In this document: positions 16,482 to 25,362 of the stretch, one piece after another
How positions within the stretch are numbered: the stretch's first letter is position 1
Layout: the number at the start of each line of letters is the position of its first letter
Source: Salinarimonas chemoclinalis
GTDB lineage: Bacteria; Pseudomonadota; Alphaproteobacteria; Rhizobiales; Beijerinckiaceae
Direction: 5' to 3'
Assembly (NCBI RefSeq): GCF_041514305.1
Contig: NZ_JBGMWH010000015.1
Span: 25,486 to 89,485 of the forward strand
DNA length: 64,000 nt
Position numbers and translations under genes: made by a program
The notes under the pieces: model-generated
Database searches by the model: none
What the model was told of the DNA's origin: nothing
What the model saw: only the letters and a program-made list of their open reading frames with translations

Positions 16482-16526
16482 GTTTTTCTGCTCCGCGTTC
16501 GCTCCGTTCCTGATCGGGAGTGTGCC

Positions 16527-17666
16527 ATGCCAACCCGCCTCGGCCGCGTGATTTCCCTCGTCGTCCAGATCGGCGTCGTCGCCGCGGCGGGGGCGGGCGT
16601 CCTCGCCGGCGTCGGTCTGCTCCAGGATCGCGCGGACGCCCGCGCCGAGGCGGCGCGCGCCGAACCGGCGCCGTTGCCGGTCGCCGTCACGCGGCTCGTG
16701 CGCGAGGACGGCTACGAGGTGGAGGATCGCTTCCTGGGGCGCCTGGAGCCGGCCCGCGAGGCGGATCTCGCCTTCGAGCGGCCGGGCCTCGTCGTCGCGG
16801 TCCTCGTGGAGGAGGGGGACGCGGTCGCGGCCGGCGCCCCGGTGGCGCGGCTCGACGTCGCCGCGCTCGAGGCCGAGCGCGCGCGGCTCCTCGCCCAGCG
16901 CGACCAGATCGTCGCCGCCCGCGACCTCGCCGGGCGCACGCTCGTACGCCAGGAGGCGCTCGGTGACGCCGGGCACGCCTCGAGCCAGCGCCTCGACGAG
17001 GCGCGGCTCGCCGCCGCGGTGGAGGCCGCACGCGAGGCGGAGATCGAGGCCGCCATCGCCCGGCTCGACGTCGATCGCGACAAGGCGACCCTGCGTTCGC
17101 CCTTCGCCGGCACGATCGCCGCGCGATCCGTGGACGAGGGCGCGGTGGTGGCGGCGGGCACGCCGGTCGTCTCGCTGATGGAGACGGGCGCGCCGCTGGC
17201 CCGCGTCGGGCTCTCGCCGGAGGCGGCGGCCGGGTTCGCGCCGGGCGATCGCGCGCGACTCGTGATCGCGGGCGAGAGCGTGCCGGCGCGCCTCGTCGCG
17301 CTGCGGCCGGACCTCGCGCCGGCGACGCGCACCGTCACCGCGCTGTTCGCGCCCGACCGCCCGCCCGCCGCCGCCTTCGGCACGACGGTGGCGCTCCACC
17401 TGCCGCGCCGGGTGGAGACGCCGGGCTACTGGCTTCCCGTCGCGGCGCTGAGCGAGGGCCGGCGCGGGACCTGGAGCGTTCTCGTCGCCCAGGAGCCCGC
17501 CGACGCGCCGGCCCGAATCGTGCGCGAGGCCGTGGAGGTGCTCCACGTCGCCGACGAGCGCGCCTTCGTGCGCGGCACCCTGCGGCCGGGCGCGGCCCTC
17601 GTCGCCGGCGGCGCGCATCGCGTCGCGCCGGGGCAGACGGTCGTGCTCGCGCAGGCGGAGCGGTGA
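16527..17666 (+). CDS. RND efflux membrane fusion protein (HlyD/AcrA family)
   Basis: A 379-residue periplasmic adaptor. One N-terminal membrane helix or signal (about 10-32), then the lipoyl half motifs (ADLAFERPGLVVAVLVEEGDAV about 77-98; TLRSPFAGTIAARSVDEGAVV about 188-209) flanking a short coiled coil, then a beta-barrel. It bridges the RND pump to an outer-membrane channel, which is not encoded here. It lies one base before the RND gene and is divergent from its TetR repressor. Confidence 0.92.
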   Translation: MPTRLGRVISLVVQIGVVAAAGAGVLAGVGLLQDRADARAEAARAEPAPLPVAVTRLVREDGYEVEDRFLGRLEPAREADLAFERPGLVVAVLVEEGDAVAAGAPVARLDVAALEAERARLLAQRDQIVAARDLAGRTLVRQEALGDAGHASSQRLDEARLAAAVEAAREAEIEAAIARLDVDRDKATLRSPFAGTIAARSVDEGAVVAAGTPVVSLMETGAPLARVGLSPEAAAGFAPGDRARLVIAGESVPARLVALRPDLAPATRTVTALFAPDRPPAAAFGTTVALHLPRRVETPGYWLPVAALSEGRRGTWSVLVAQEPADAPARIVREAVEVLHVADERAFVRGTLRPGAALVAGGAHRVAPGQTVVLAQAER

Positions 17667-17667
17667 G

Positions 17668-20600
17668 ATGGACACGCTGTTCTACCGCAGCCCGCGGCTC
17701 CTCTGGCTCGCGATCCTCACCGCGCTGGCGCTCGGCGCCGCCTCGCTCCTGACGATCGCGCGCCAGGAGGATCCGACCATCACCAACCTCTTCGCGACCA
17801 TCGTGACGCCCTTTCCCGGCGCGGCGCCGGACCGGGTCGAGGCGCTCGTCACCGAGCCGATCGAGGCCGAGCTGCGCGGGCTCGCCGAGATCGAGGTGGT
17901 GGAGTCGACGTCGGCCGCCGGCGTCTCCTCGGTGACGATCGAACTGTCGCAGTTCCTCCCGGACGATCGGCTGGAGCAGGTCTGGTCGGAGGTGCGCGAC
18001 GCGGTCGACGCGGCGGCGCGGGGCTTCCCCGCCGGGGTCGGCACGCCGGACTTCGACAACGACCGTGCCGGTGCCTTCACCGCGATCGTGGCGATCGTGC
18101 CGCGCCCGGGCGTCGAGGAGCCCCCCGCGATCCTGCGGCGCACGGCGGAGGAGCTTCGGGACCGGCTGCGGCGCGTGCCCGAGACGCGGCTCGTCGCGCT
18201 CTACGGCGCGCCCGACGAGGAGGTCGTCGTCACCCTCGATCCCGCCCGCCTCGCGGCGCTGGGGCTGACCGCCGCCGAGGTCTCCCGCGCCATCGCCGCG
18301 GCGGACGCCAAGGTGGCGGCGGGGCAGGTGCGCGGCGCGACGGGCGACCTCATCATCGAGGTCGCCGGCGCCATAGAGGACATCGCCCGGGTGCGCGAGA
18401 TCCCGGTCCGTCTCGGGGCGGAGGGCGCGAGCGTGCGGGTCGGCGATCTCGGGCGCGTGGCGCGCTCCGAGCGCCTGCCGCCGGCGACGCTGGCCCTGTC
18501 GCAGGGCGACGCCGGCGTGCTCGTCGCCGCGCGGATGGAGGCCGATCGGCAGGTCGACGTGTGGTCCGCGGCCGTGCGCGCGACCCTCGACGCCTTCCGC
18601 GCCGAGCTGCCCGCCGGCCTCGAGGTGCGCCTCCTCTTCGACCAGTCCGAGTACACCGCCGCGCGGCTGGGGGAGCTCGGCGTGAACCTCGCGCTCGGCG
18701 TCGGGCTCGTCGTCGCGGTGCTCCTGGTGACGCTGGGCTGGCGGGCCGCGCTGATCGTGGCGGCGGTGATCCCGCTCGCGGCGCTCGTCTCGCTCACGGT
18801 GATGCAGCGCACCGGGCTCACGATCCAGCAGATGTCGGTCGCGGGCCTCATCGTGGCGCTGGGGCTCCTCGTCGACGCGGCGATCGTGATGACGGACGAG
18901 GTGCGCCGGCGGATCGCCGAGGGCATGGCGCCGGTCGCCGCCGTGTCGGGCTCCGTGCGCCGCCTCGCCGTGCCGCTCCTCGCCTCGACGGTGACGACGG
19001 TTCTCGCCTTCCTCCCGATGGCGCTCCTGCCGGGCCCGGCGGGGGACTTCGTCGGCTCGATCGCGCTCGCGGTCATCATCATGCTCTTCGCCTCGCTGGC
19101 GATCGCGCTGACGATCACGCCGGCCTTCGCCGGTCGGCTGCTCGCCGGCCGCGGCGCCGGAGGCGGGGGCGGGGGCATTCTCGCGAATGGCGTGACGATC
19201 CCGGTGCTCGGCCGGTTGTTCGACCGCTCGATCGCGCTCGCCCTGCGCCATCGTCTCGCGGCGATCGCGGTGTCGCTGGCGCTGCCGGTGGCGGGCTTCC
19301 TGTCCTTCCCGACGCTGACCGCGCAGTTCTTCCCCGGCGTCGAGCGCGACCAGCTCTACGTCCAGGTTCTCCTGCCCGCGGGTACCGCCATCGGCGAGAC
19401 GGCGCGCGTCGCCCGGGCGGCGGACGCGCTGACGGCGCGGGCGCCGGAGGTGGTCTCGACGCATTGGGTGATCGGCCAGAGCGCGCCGGCCTTCTACTAC
19501 AACATGCAGGCCAACCGGGACGCGACGCCCCACTTCGCCGAGGCACTCGTCTTCACGACGAGCCCGGAGGCGACGGAGGCGCTCGTGCCGCGCCTCCAGG
19601 CGGAACTCGACGCCGCGCTGCCCCAGGCGCAGATCCTGGTTCGCGGGCTCGTGCAGGGCCCCCCCGTGTCGGCCCCCCTGGAGATGCGCCTCGTCGGGCC
19701 CGACCTCGAGACGCTGCGCGCCATCGGGGCGCAGGCGCGCGCGCTGATGGCGGACATCCCGAGCGTGATCCACACCCGCGCGACGCTGGAGGGCGGCGCC
19801 CCCAAGCTCGTCTTCCGCCTCGACGAGGACGCCGTGCGCCTCGCCGGCCTCGATCTCGGCGCGGTGGCGGGCCAGCTCCAGGCGACGCTCGAGGGCGCGA
19901 CCGGCGGCTCTCTGCTGGAGGAGACCGAGGACCTGCCGGTGCGCGTGCGGGTGGGCGCGGGGACCCGCGGCGACCTCGCGGCGGTGCGCGCCCTCGACGT
20001 CCTGCCCGCCGCCGCGGCCGCCGCCGGGGCCGCGCATCCCGGCGTGCCGCTCTCCGCGCTCGGCACCTGGGAGATGCGGCCCTCCGAGAGCCCGATCGCG
20101 CGACGCGGGGGCGAGCGTATCAACGTCGTGCAGGGCTACCTCGCCCACGGCGTGCTTCCCGAGGAGGCGCTCTCCGTCCTGCGCGCGCGGCTCGACGCCG
20201 GCGCGCTGGCCCTGCCCGAGGGCTACCGGCTGGAGTTCGGCGGCGACAGCGACGCCCGCGCCGAGACCGTGCGGAACCTGGTCTCGACGCTCGGCCTCGT
20301 CGTCACCCTCACGGTGGTGACGATCGTGCTCACCTTCCTGTCCTACCGGCTCGCCCTGATCGCGGGGATCGTCTGCGTTCTGTCCTTCGGGCTCTCGGTG
20401 CTCGCGCTCGCGGTGCTCGACATGCCCTTCGGCGTGCAGGCGCTGATCGGGGCGATCGGCTCGATCGGCGTGTCGATCAACGCGGCGATCATCGTCATCA
20501 CCGCGATCCAGGAGGACGAGGCGGCGATGGCGGGGGACCTCGACGCCATGCGGGCGGTGGTGGTGCGCTCGGCCCGCCACATCGTCTCGACGACGATCAC

Positions 20601-20799
20601 GACGGTGGGCGGCTTCCTGCCGCTGATCCTCGCCGGCGGCGGCTTCTGGCCGCCCTTCGCGGTGGCGATCGCCGGCGGCGTGCTGCTGTCGACGGTGGTG
20701 TCGTTCTACTTCACCCCGCCGATGGTGGCGCTCGTCGTCGCGCGGCGGCGGCGCGGCGGAACCCCGAGAGCCGAGCCTATCGCGGCGGCCGCGGCGTGA
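17668..20799 (+). CDS. RND efflux transporter permease
   Basis: A 1043-residue proton-driven pump, full length for the family, with two sets of six helices and two large periplasmic loops. The TM4 region LGLLVDAAIVMTDEV (about 393-407) carries the conserved Asp used in proton relay, with a single Asp rather than the AcrB pair. It groups with generic AcrB/D/F-like pumps; the substrate is unknown. The last 23 bases overlap the convergent racemase-like gene. Confidence 0.93.
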   Translation: MDTLFYRSPRLLWLAILTALALGAASLLTIARQEDPTITNLFATIVTPFPGAAPDRVEALVTEPIEAELRGLAEIEVVESTSAAGVSSVTIELSQFLPDDRLEQVWSEVRDAVDAAARGFPAGVGTPDFDNDRAGAFTAIVAIVPRPGVEEPPAILRRTAEELRDRLRRVPETRLVALYGAPDEEVVVTLDPARLAALGLTAAEVSRAIAAADAKVAAGQVRGATGDLIIEVAGAIEDIARVREIPVRLGAEGASVRVGDLGRVARSERLPPATLALSQGDAGVLVAARMEADRQVDVWSAAVRATLDAFRAELPAGLEVRLLFDQSEYTAARLGELGVNLALGVGLVVAVLLVTLGWRAALIVAAVIPLAALVSLTVMQRTGLTIQQMSVAGLIVALGLLVDAAIVMTDEVRRRIAEGMAPVAAVSGSVRRLAVPLLASTVTTVLAFLPMALLPGPAGDFVGSIALAVIIMLFASLAIALTITPAFAGRLLAGRGAGGGGGGILANGVTIPVLGRLFDRSIALALRHRLAAIAVSLALPVAGFLSFPTLTAQFFPGVERDQLYVQVLLPAGTAIGETARVARAADALTARAPEVVSTHWVIGQSAPAFYYNMQANRDATPHFAEALVFTTSPEATEALVPRLQAELDAALPQAQILVRGLVQGPPVSAPLEMRLVGPDLETLRAIGAQARALMADIPSVIHTRATLEGGAPKLVFRLDEDAVRLAGLDLGAVAGQLQATLEGATGGSLLEETEDLPVRVRVGAGTRGDLAAVRALDVLPAAAAAAGAAHPGVPLSALGTWEMRPSESPIARRGGERINVVQGYLAHGVLPEEALSVLRARLDAGALALPEGYRLEFGGDSDARAETVRNLVSTLGLVVTLTVVTIVLTFLSYRLALIAGIVCVLSFGLSVLALAVLDMPFGVQALIGAIGSIGVSINAAIIVITAIQEDEAAMAGDLDAMRAVVVRSARHIVSTTITTVGGFLPLILAGGGFWPPFAVAIAGGVLLSTVVSFYFTPPMVALVVARRRRGGTPRAEPIAAAAA

Positions 20800-21436
20800 T
20801 CAACGCACGCTGGAGCGCCACGGCTGCGACGACGCCGTCGATCACGGGCACGGACACGCGCGGTGCGAGGGCCGGCGCGAGGCCCGCGAGCGGCCCGCCG
20901 CCCAGCACGATCGCCGCGCAGCCGTCGTCCTGCGCACGCACGCACAGGTCCGCCAGCGGCGCGACGAGGTCCTCGTCGATCGCCGCGTGTGGGCCGCGTA
21001 TCGCGTCCCGCGGCGCGTGCAGGCCCGACAGCCGGTCGGACAGGCCGTAGCGGGCGACGACGGCGCGCAGCGACGGTGCCACGGCCGGGCTGAACGTCAC
21101 GATCGAGAATCGCTCGCCCACGGCCAGCGCGGCGAGAAAGGCCGCGCGCGCGATGCCGACGACGGGAACCGGCACGCGGGCCCTCACGGCGTCGATGCCC
21201 GTGTCGCCGAAGGAGGCGATGACGATGCCGTCGTATCCGGCGCGCCGCGCCTCGACACAGGCGACGACCGCACCCGCGGCGACGGCGCCGTCCTCCTCGG
21301 TCACGATCAGCGCGGGACCGAACGGCGCACCGACGGTGTCGACGACGTCGCCGGGCGCAGCCGCCGCGACCGCCGCACGCGCGATCGCGCGTGTGACCGA
21401 GGCCGACGTGTTGGGATTGACGACGAGGAGACGCAT
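20777..21436 (-). CDS. Asp/Glu/hydantoin racemase-family protein lacking both catalytic cysteines
   Basis: A 219-residue protein with the hydantoin/allantoin racemase N-terminus (MRLLVVNPNTSASVT). In active racemases one Cys lies in a CFGDPG-like motif and a second in an LGCAGM-like motif. Here the first reads ASFGDTG (Ser75) and the second VLGGGPLAG (Gly180), so both cysteines are gone. It is translationally coupled to dctM (TGATG overlap) and overlaps the RND gene end. It may be an inactive or repurposed enzyme acting on the TRAP substrate. Confidence 0.82.
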   Translation of the reverse strand: MRLLVVNPNTSASVTRAIARAAVAAAAPGDVVDTVGAPFGPALIVTEEDGAVAAGAVVACVEARRAGYDGIVIASFGDTGIDAVRARVPVPVVGIARAAFLAALAVGERFSIVTFSPAVAPSLRAVVARYGLSDRLSGLHAPRDAIRGPHAAIDEDLVAPLADLCVRAQDDGCAAIVLGGGPLAGLAPALAPRVSVPVIDGVVAAVALQRALITPRPPR

Positions 21437-22722
21437 CACAGCAGGACCGAGGGCAGCCACAGGGAGAGTGCGGGGAAGGCGTTCACCAGGAGGAGCGCGA
21501 CGAGCATCGCCGCGATGAACCACAGCATCGAGGGCAGGATCTGCCCGATCGAGATCTTGGCGATGGCGCAGGTGATGAGCACCACGGAGGCCACCGGCGG
21601 CGTCTGCTGGCCGATGCCGAGGTTGATCGTCACGATGAGCCCGAAATGCACCGGATCGATGCCGAGCTCGCGCGCCAGCGGCAGGAAGATCGGCACCAGC
21701 ATCAGGATCGCCGGCGTGCCGTGGACGATGGTGCCGGCGAGGAGGAAGAACACGTTGATGGCCAGCAGCACCACCCAGTATTGGTCCGAGATGCCGAGGA
21801 TGGCGCGGGCGATCTCCTGGGGGATCTGCTGGTTGGTGAGGTACCAGCCGAGCAGCGTCGAGGTCGCGACGATGAACATCAGCATGGCCGAGCGCTTGCC
21901 CGCGAGGCGCAGCGTCTCGACGAAGCCCGCGAGCGTCAGCGTGCGGTAGAGCACGGCCGCGAGCACGATCGACCAGAGCGCCGCCACCGCGCCGGCCTCG
22001 GTCGCGGTGAAGATGCCCCCCAGGATGCCGCCCAGGATGAGGATCGGCAGGGTCAGCGGCACCACCGCGTCCTTGCCGGTCTCGCCCACGCGCGCGAGCG
22101 AGAACTTGCCCTCGATCGGGTAGCCGCGCTTGACGGAGATCACGTAGGCCGTGCCCATCAGGAGCGCGCAGACGAGGAAGCCCGGGAGGATGCCCGCGGC
22201 GAAGAGCTGCGCGATCGAGGCGTCGGCGACGTAGGCGTAGAGGATGAGGTTGAGGCTGGGGGGCACGATGATCGCCATCGTCGCCGAGGTCGAGGTCACG
22301 GCGGCCGCGAACGCAACGGGATAGCCGCGCTTCTTCATCTGCGGGATCATCACCGAGCCGATGGCGGCGGCGTCCGACGTGGCGGTGCCGGAGATCTCCG
22401 AGAAGAACAGCGAGGTGAGGATGTTGACGTGCGCGAGCCCGCCGCGGATGTGGCCGACGAGCGAGCTCGCGAAGGCGATCAGCTTCTCGGCGATGCGGCC
22501 CTGGTTCATCACCTCGCCGGCGATCATGAACAGCAGCGCCGCCACGAGCAGGTAGTTGTTCGCGCCGCCGAAGGGCACGAGGCCCATGATCTGCGGCACG
22601 ACGGCGGGATCGAGCAGGATAAGCGTCATGGCGGTGACGCCGAGCACGAAGGCGATCGGCATGCCCATGACGAGCAGCACAACGAGCAGGATCAGGATGA
22701 GGTATCCGGGATCGATCGGCAT
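21436..22722 (-). CDS. TRAP transporter large permease (DctM)
   Basis: A 428-residue, 12-helix membrane subunit of a tripartite ATP-independent periplasmic transporter, driven by the Na+ or proton gradient. The conserved SEISGTATSDAAAIGSVMIP segment (about 108-127) and GIGQQTPPVASV (near 374) are typical of DctM. ATG overlaps the DctQ stop by one base, and its own stop overlaps the racemase-like ATG by one base. It forms an operon with dctQ and dctP; the ligand is unknown, probably an organic acid. Confidence 0.94.
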   Translation of the reverse strand: MPIDPGYLILILLVVLLVMGMPIAFVLGVTAMTLILLDPAVVPQIMGLVPFGGANNYLLVAALLFMIAGEVMNQGRIAEKLIAFASSLVGHIRGGLAHVNILTSLFFSEISGTATSDAAAIGSVMIPQMKKRGYPVAFAAAVTSTSATMAIIVPPSLNLILYAYVADASIAQLFAAGILPGFLVCALLMGTAYVISVKRGYPIEGKFSLARVGETGKDAVVPLTLPILILGGILGGIFTATEAGAVAALWSIVLAAVLYRTLTLAGFVETLRLAGKRSAMLMFIVATSTLLGWYLTNQQIPQEIARAILGISDQYWVVLLAINVFFLLAGTIVHGTPAILMLVPIFLPLARELGIDPVHFGLIVTINLGIGQQTPPVASVVLITCAIAKISIGQILPSMLWFIAAMLVALLLVNAFPALSLWLPSVLL

Positions 22723-23237
22723 CAGGCGTCGGTCTCCGGCAGGAGGCTGTCGGGGGAGATGCGCCCCATCAGGAGGGCCGCGAGGCGCACGAGGCAGATC
22801 GCGCAGATCAGCGCCGCGCCGAGCGGCATCGCGCCGCGGAAGAGCGCCATCGGCAGGTCGACGGAGATCATCTGGCGGCTGGCGAAGCTCGCAGCCGCGA
22901 TCGCGCCGTACCAGGCGAGCAGGCCCGAGAACAGCGTCATCAGCGCGAGGTTGACCGCCATCACCGCCCGCTTGAGGGCGGGCGGCAGGATCTTCACCAC
23001 GCTGTCGAAGCCCAGATGCTCGTTGGTGCGCGTGAGGTAGGCGGCGCCGATGAAGGTCAGCACCGCCAGGAGATGCGCCGGCAGCTCCTCTCCCCACGAG
23101 ACGGAGGCGTTCATCACGAAGCGCGAGAACACCGCCCAGTTCAGGAGGACGAAGAGGAGGCCCGCGAGCGCGATCACCGCGATGTCGAGCACGCGGGTGA
23201 GAGCGCGATCGGCGTAAAGGACGGCTTTCTCGAGCAT
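22722..23237 (-). CDS. TRAP transporter small permease (DctQ)
   Basis: A 171-residue, four-helix membrane subunit. The VSWGEELPAHLLAVLTFIGAAY segment (about 45-66) is the DctQ signature. It bridges the periplasmic receptor and the large permease. It lies 27 bases downstream of the binding-protein gene and overlaps dctM by one base. Confidence 0.92.
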   Translation of the reverse strand: MLEKAVLYADRALTRVLDIAVIALAGLLFVLLNWAVFSRFVMNASVSWGEELPAHLLAVLTFIGAAYLTRTNEHLGFDSVVKILPPALKRAVMAVNLALMTLFSGLLAWYGAIAAASFASRQMISVDLPMALFRGAMPLGAALICAICLVRLAALLMGRISPDSLLPETDA

Positions 23238-23264
23238 GGCGGGCCTCCTCTCAGGCGTGGCGCG

Positions 23265-24251
23265 TCACTGGCCGGAGATGGCGGCGCGGGTGGCGGCGAT
23301 CATCTCGGCCCCGATCACCTCGACGAAGACCGGATCGTCGAACAGCGGCGCGGCCGCCTGCTGGAAGGCGGGGAAGTCGACCTCGTTGATCGCGATCTTG
23401 CCCTCGAGCTCGGCCAGCGTCTTGGCGTCCGTCTCGTCGCCCCAGGCCATGGTCCAGGGCGCCATCTCGGCGGCGATGGTCTCGATCGTCTCGCGCATCT
23501 CGGGCGTCATGCGGTCGAGAAGCGAGGAGGAGAACAGCAGGAAGGTCGGCAGGTAGACGTGGTTCGACAGCGACATGTAGTCCTGCACCTCGTAGAAGCG
23601 CGAGGAGGCGGCGACGTGCGCGGGGTTCTCCTGGCCGTCGACGACGCCCTGGTCGAGGGCGGAATAGAGCTCGCCGAAGGACAAGGGCGTCGCGTTGGCG
23701 CCGAGCGTGTTGAACATCGCCACCCGCTGGCGGCTCGTGGGCGTGCGGATCTTCAGGCCCGCGAGGTCGGCGGGCGTCACGACCGGGCGCACGTCGTTGG
23801 TGATGACGCGAAAGCCGTTGTCCCACAGCGCGAGGAGCCTCATGCCCTGGCCCTCGAAGCCTTCCGCGAGGAGCGCGCCCGCCTCGCTCTGCGCGAAGGC
23901 CTGGACCGCGGCGCGGTCGGGGAAGAGGTAGGGCAGGTCGAACACGGCGGCGCGCGGGTTCACCTGGGTGACCGCGGAGGCGGAGAGCGAGGCGTGGTGG
24001 GTGCCCAGGCTCATGCCCTGGAGCACGTCCTCCTCCGAGCCGAGGGTGTTGCCCATGAAGATCTGCAGGTCGATCTCGCCCGGCAGCGCGGCCTCGAGCC
24101 GGCTCTCGAACTCCTGCAGGAAGACGTGGGCGAAGGAGCCCTCGGGGAGCGAGGAATTGATCTGGACGACCTGCTGCGCCGCGGCTGGTTGCGCGGCGGC
24201 GAGGGCGAGGCCGAGGGCGGCGGCGATGCCGGTTACGGGGCGAAGCGTCAT
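23265..24251 (-). CDS. TRAP transporter substrate-binding protein (DctP)
   Basis: A 328-residue periplasmic receptor with an N-terminal Sec signal ending AQPAAAQQ (about residue 26). Motifs LKIRTPTSRQRVAMFNTLGANATPLSFGELYSALDQGVVDGQENP are typical of DctP; the Arg in KIRTP usually forms a salt bridge with the carboxylate ligand. This supports an organic acid substrate. It lies directly downstream of an RpiR regulator gene, with an operator-like palindrome in between. Confidence 0.93.
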   Translation of the reverse strand: MTLRPVTGIAAALGLALAAAQPAAAQQVVQINSSLPEGSFAHVFLQEFESRLEAALPGEIDLQIFMGNTLGSEEDVLQGMSLGTHHASLSASAVTQVNPRAAVFDLPYLFPDRAAVQAFAQSEAGALLAEGFEGQGMRLLALWDNGFRVITNDVRPVVTPADLAGLKIRTPTSRQRVAMFNTLGANATPLSFGELYSALDQGVVDGQENPAHVAASSRFYEVQDYMSLSNHVYLPTFLLFSSSLLDRMTPEMRETIETIAAEMAPWTMAWGDETDAKTLAELEGKIAINEVDFPAFQQAAAPLFDDPVFVEVIGAEMIAATRAAISGQ

Positions 24252-24457
24252 GGGGTGTCTCCTGTCATGCCGTGGGGGCGTTTCGAGAGAGACATTTTTC
24301 GTGCCAACCGTATGAGAAAAATTATTTTCACAACACGTACAGATGCTTATGCTCGATGACTCGCACGAACTCCCGCGAGCCCGCGCGCTCCGGGTGGTCA
24401 CGGCCGCGGCAGTGCCGCGCGCGCGGCGCACAGAAAACAGGCGGGCTCCGCGCCTCC
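24252..24457 (-). promoter_or_regulatory. AT-rich spacer with RpiR-type operator before dctP
   Basis: An AT-rich island in otherwise GC-rich DNA. It carries the inverted repeat TGAGAAAA (24313-24320), ATTA, TTTTCACA (24325-24332), seven of eight bases symmetric. RpiR-family regulators typically bind such A/T-arm palindromes. The site lies about 60 bases upstream of the dctP start. A -35/-10 pair could not be assigned with certainty. Confidence 0.55.
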
Positions 24458-25303
24458 TCAGAGCTCGTCGAGCGCGTCGTGCAGGCCCTCGATCGCCGTG
24501 AGCCGGCGGCGCCCCTCGGGTCCGGCCCGCTCGATCACCCGCGTCGCGATCAGGTGCGCCAGGCCGACCACGGCGACGTGGTTGAACAGCGGCCCGGGCG
24601 CCGCGGTCTGGCAGCGCAGGTGCCAGGTCGGCCGCGGATCGTGCGGCGCGCTCTCGTCGGTGACCCACGCGACGCTCGCGCCCGAGCGCAGGATCTGCTC
24701 GAGCACGACGTCGAGCTTCGCGGGCCGCCGACGCAGGCCGAAGACGACCACGCAGTCCTCCCGGCGCATGCCCGCGATGTGCTCGCCGAGGGTCTCGCCG
24801 GCGCCGGGAACCACGCTCACGGTCTCGAGCGCCTGGAGCACCTGCCATCCGAGATACTGCGCGAAGGCCGCGCTCGTGCGGAAGCCGACGATCCAGACCC
24901 GTCGGGCGGCGAGCATCCGGTCGGCGACGGCGTCGATCTCGGCCTCGGCGATGGCGCCGAAGGTCGCCGCCAGGTTGGCGCCGCCCTGCGCGGCGTGGCG
25001 AGCCACGCGATCGCCGGTTTCGCCGCTGCGCGCGCCGACGAGATAGAGCGCGGCGCCGGTCCGGCGCTCGGCGCGCACGTGCCGACGGGCCTCCTCGTAG
25101 CCGGAATATCCGAGCTTGCGCACGAAGCGGGTGACGGTGGCGTTGGAGACGTTGGCGAGACGCGCGAGCTCGGTCGCCGTGTAGCTCGCGAGCTCGCCGG
25201 GGAAGTCGAGCAGGAAATCGGCGAGCCGCCGCTCGGTGGGGTGAAGCCGGGGCAGGGCGGTGCGCACGCGCGCGAGGAAGGACGGCTGGGCCTTGGGCGA
25301 CAT
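24458..25303 (-). CDS. RpiR-family transcriptional regulator
   Basis: A 281-residue regulator. N-terminal HTH_6 domain (about 1-77, ELARLANVSNATVTRFVRKLGYSGYEE near 45-71) and C-terminal SIS sugar-phosphate-binding domain (about 125-260). The frame extends upstream, but ATG 25303 is the family start. It lies just upstream of the TRAP genes in the same direction and probably controls them from the palindrome at 24313-24332. A SIS domain suggests a phosphorylated sugar or related effector. Confidence 0.88.
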   Translation of the reverse strand: MSPKAQPSFLARVRTALPRLHPTERRLADFLLDFPGELASYTATELARLANVSNATVTRFVRKLGYSGYEEARRHVRAERRTGAALYLVGARSGETGDRVARHAAQGGANLAATFGAIAEAEIDAVADRMLAARRVWIVGFRTSAAFAQYLGWQVLQALETVSVVPGAGETLGEHIAGMRREDCVVVFGLRRRPAKLDVVLEQILRSGASVAWVTDESAPHDPRPTWHLRCQTAAPGPLFNHVAVVGLAHLIATRVIERAGPEGRRRLTAIEGLHDALDEL

Positions 25304-25362
25304 GGCTCCTTGTGTCGCCCACACGCGTGCGGTTCGCAAGCCGCCTCGACCCGCGTCGCGGC

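Noticed and set aside
17335..20580. 1081-codon minus-strand frame over the RND pump
   Set aside because: Low-complexity Arg/His/Gly/Glu composition; the plus-strand RND protein is full length and clear.
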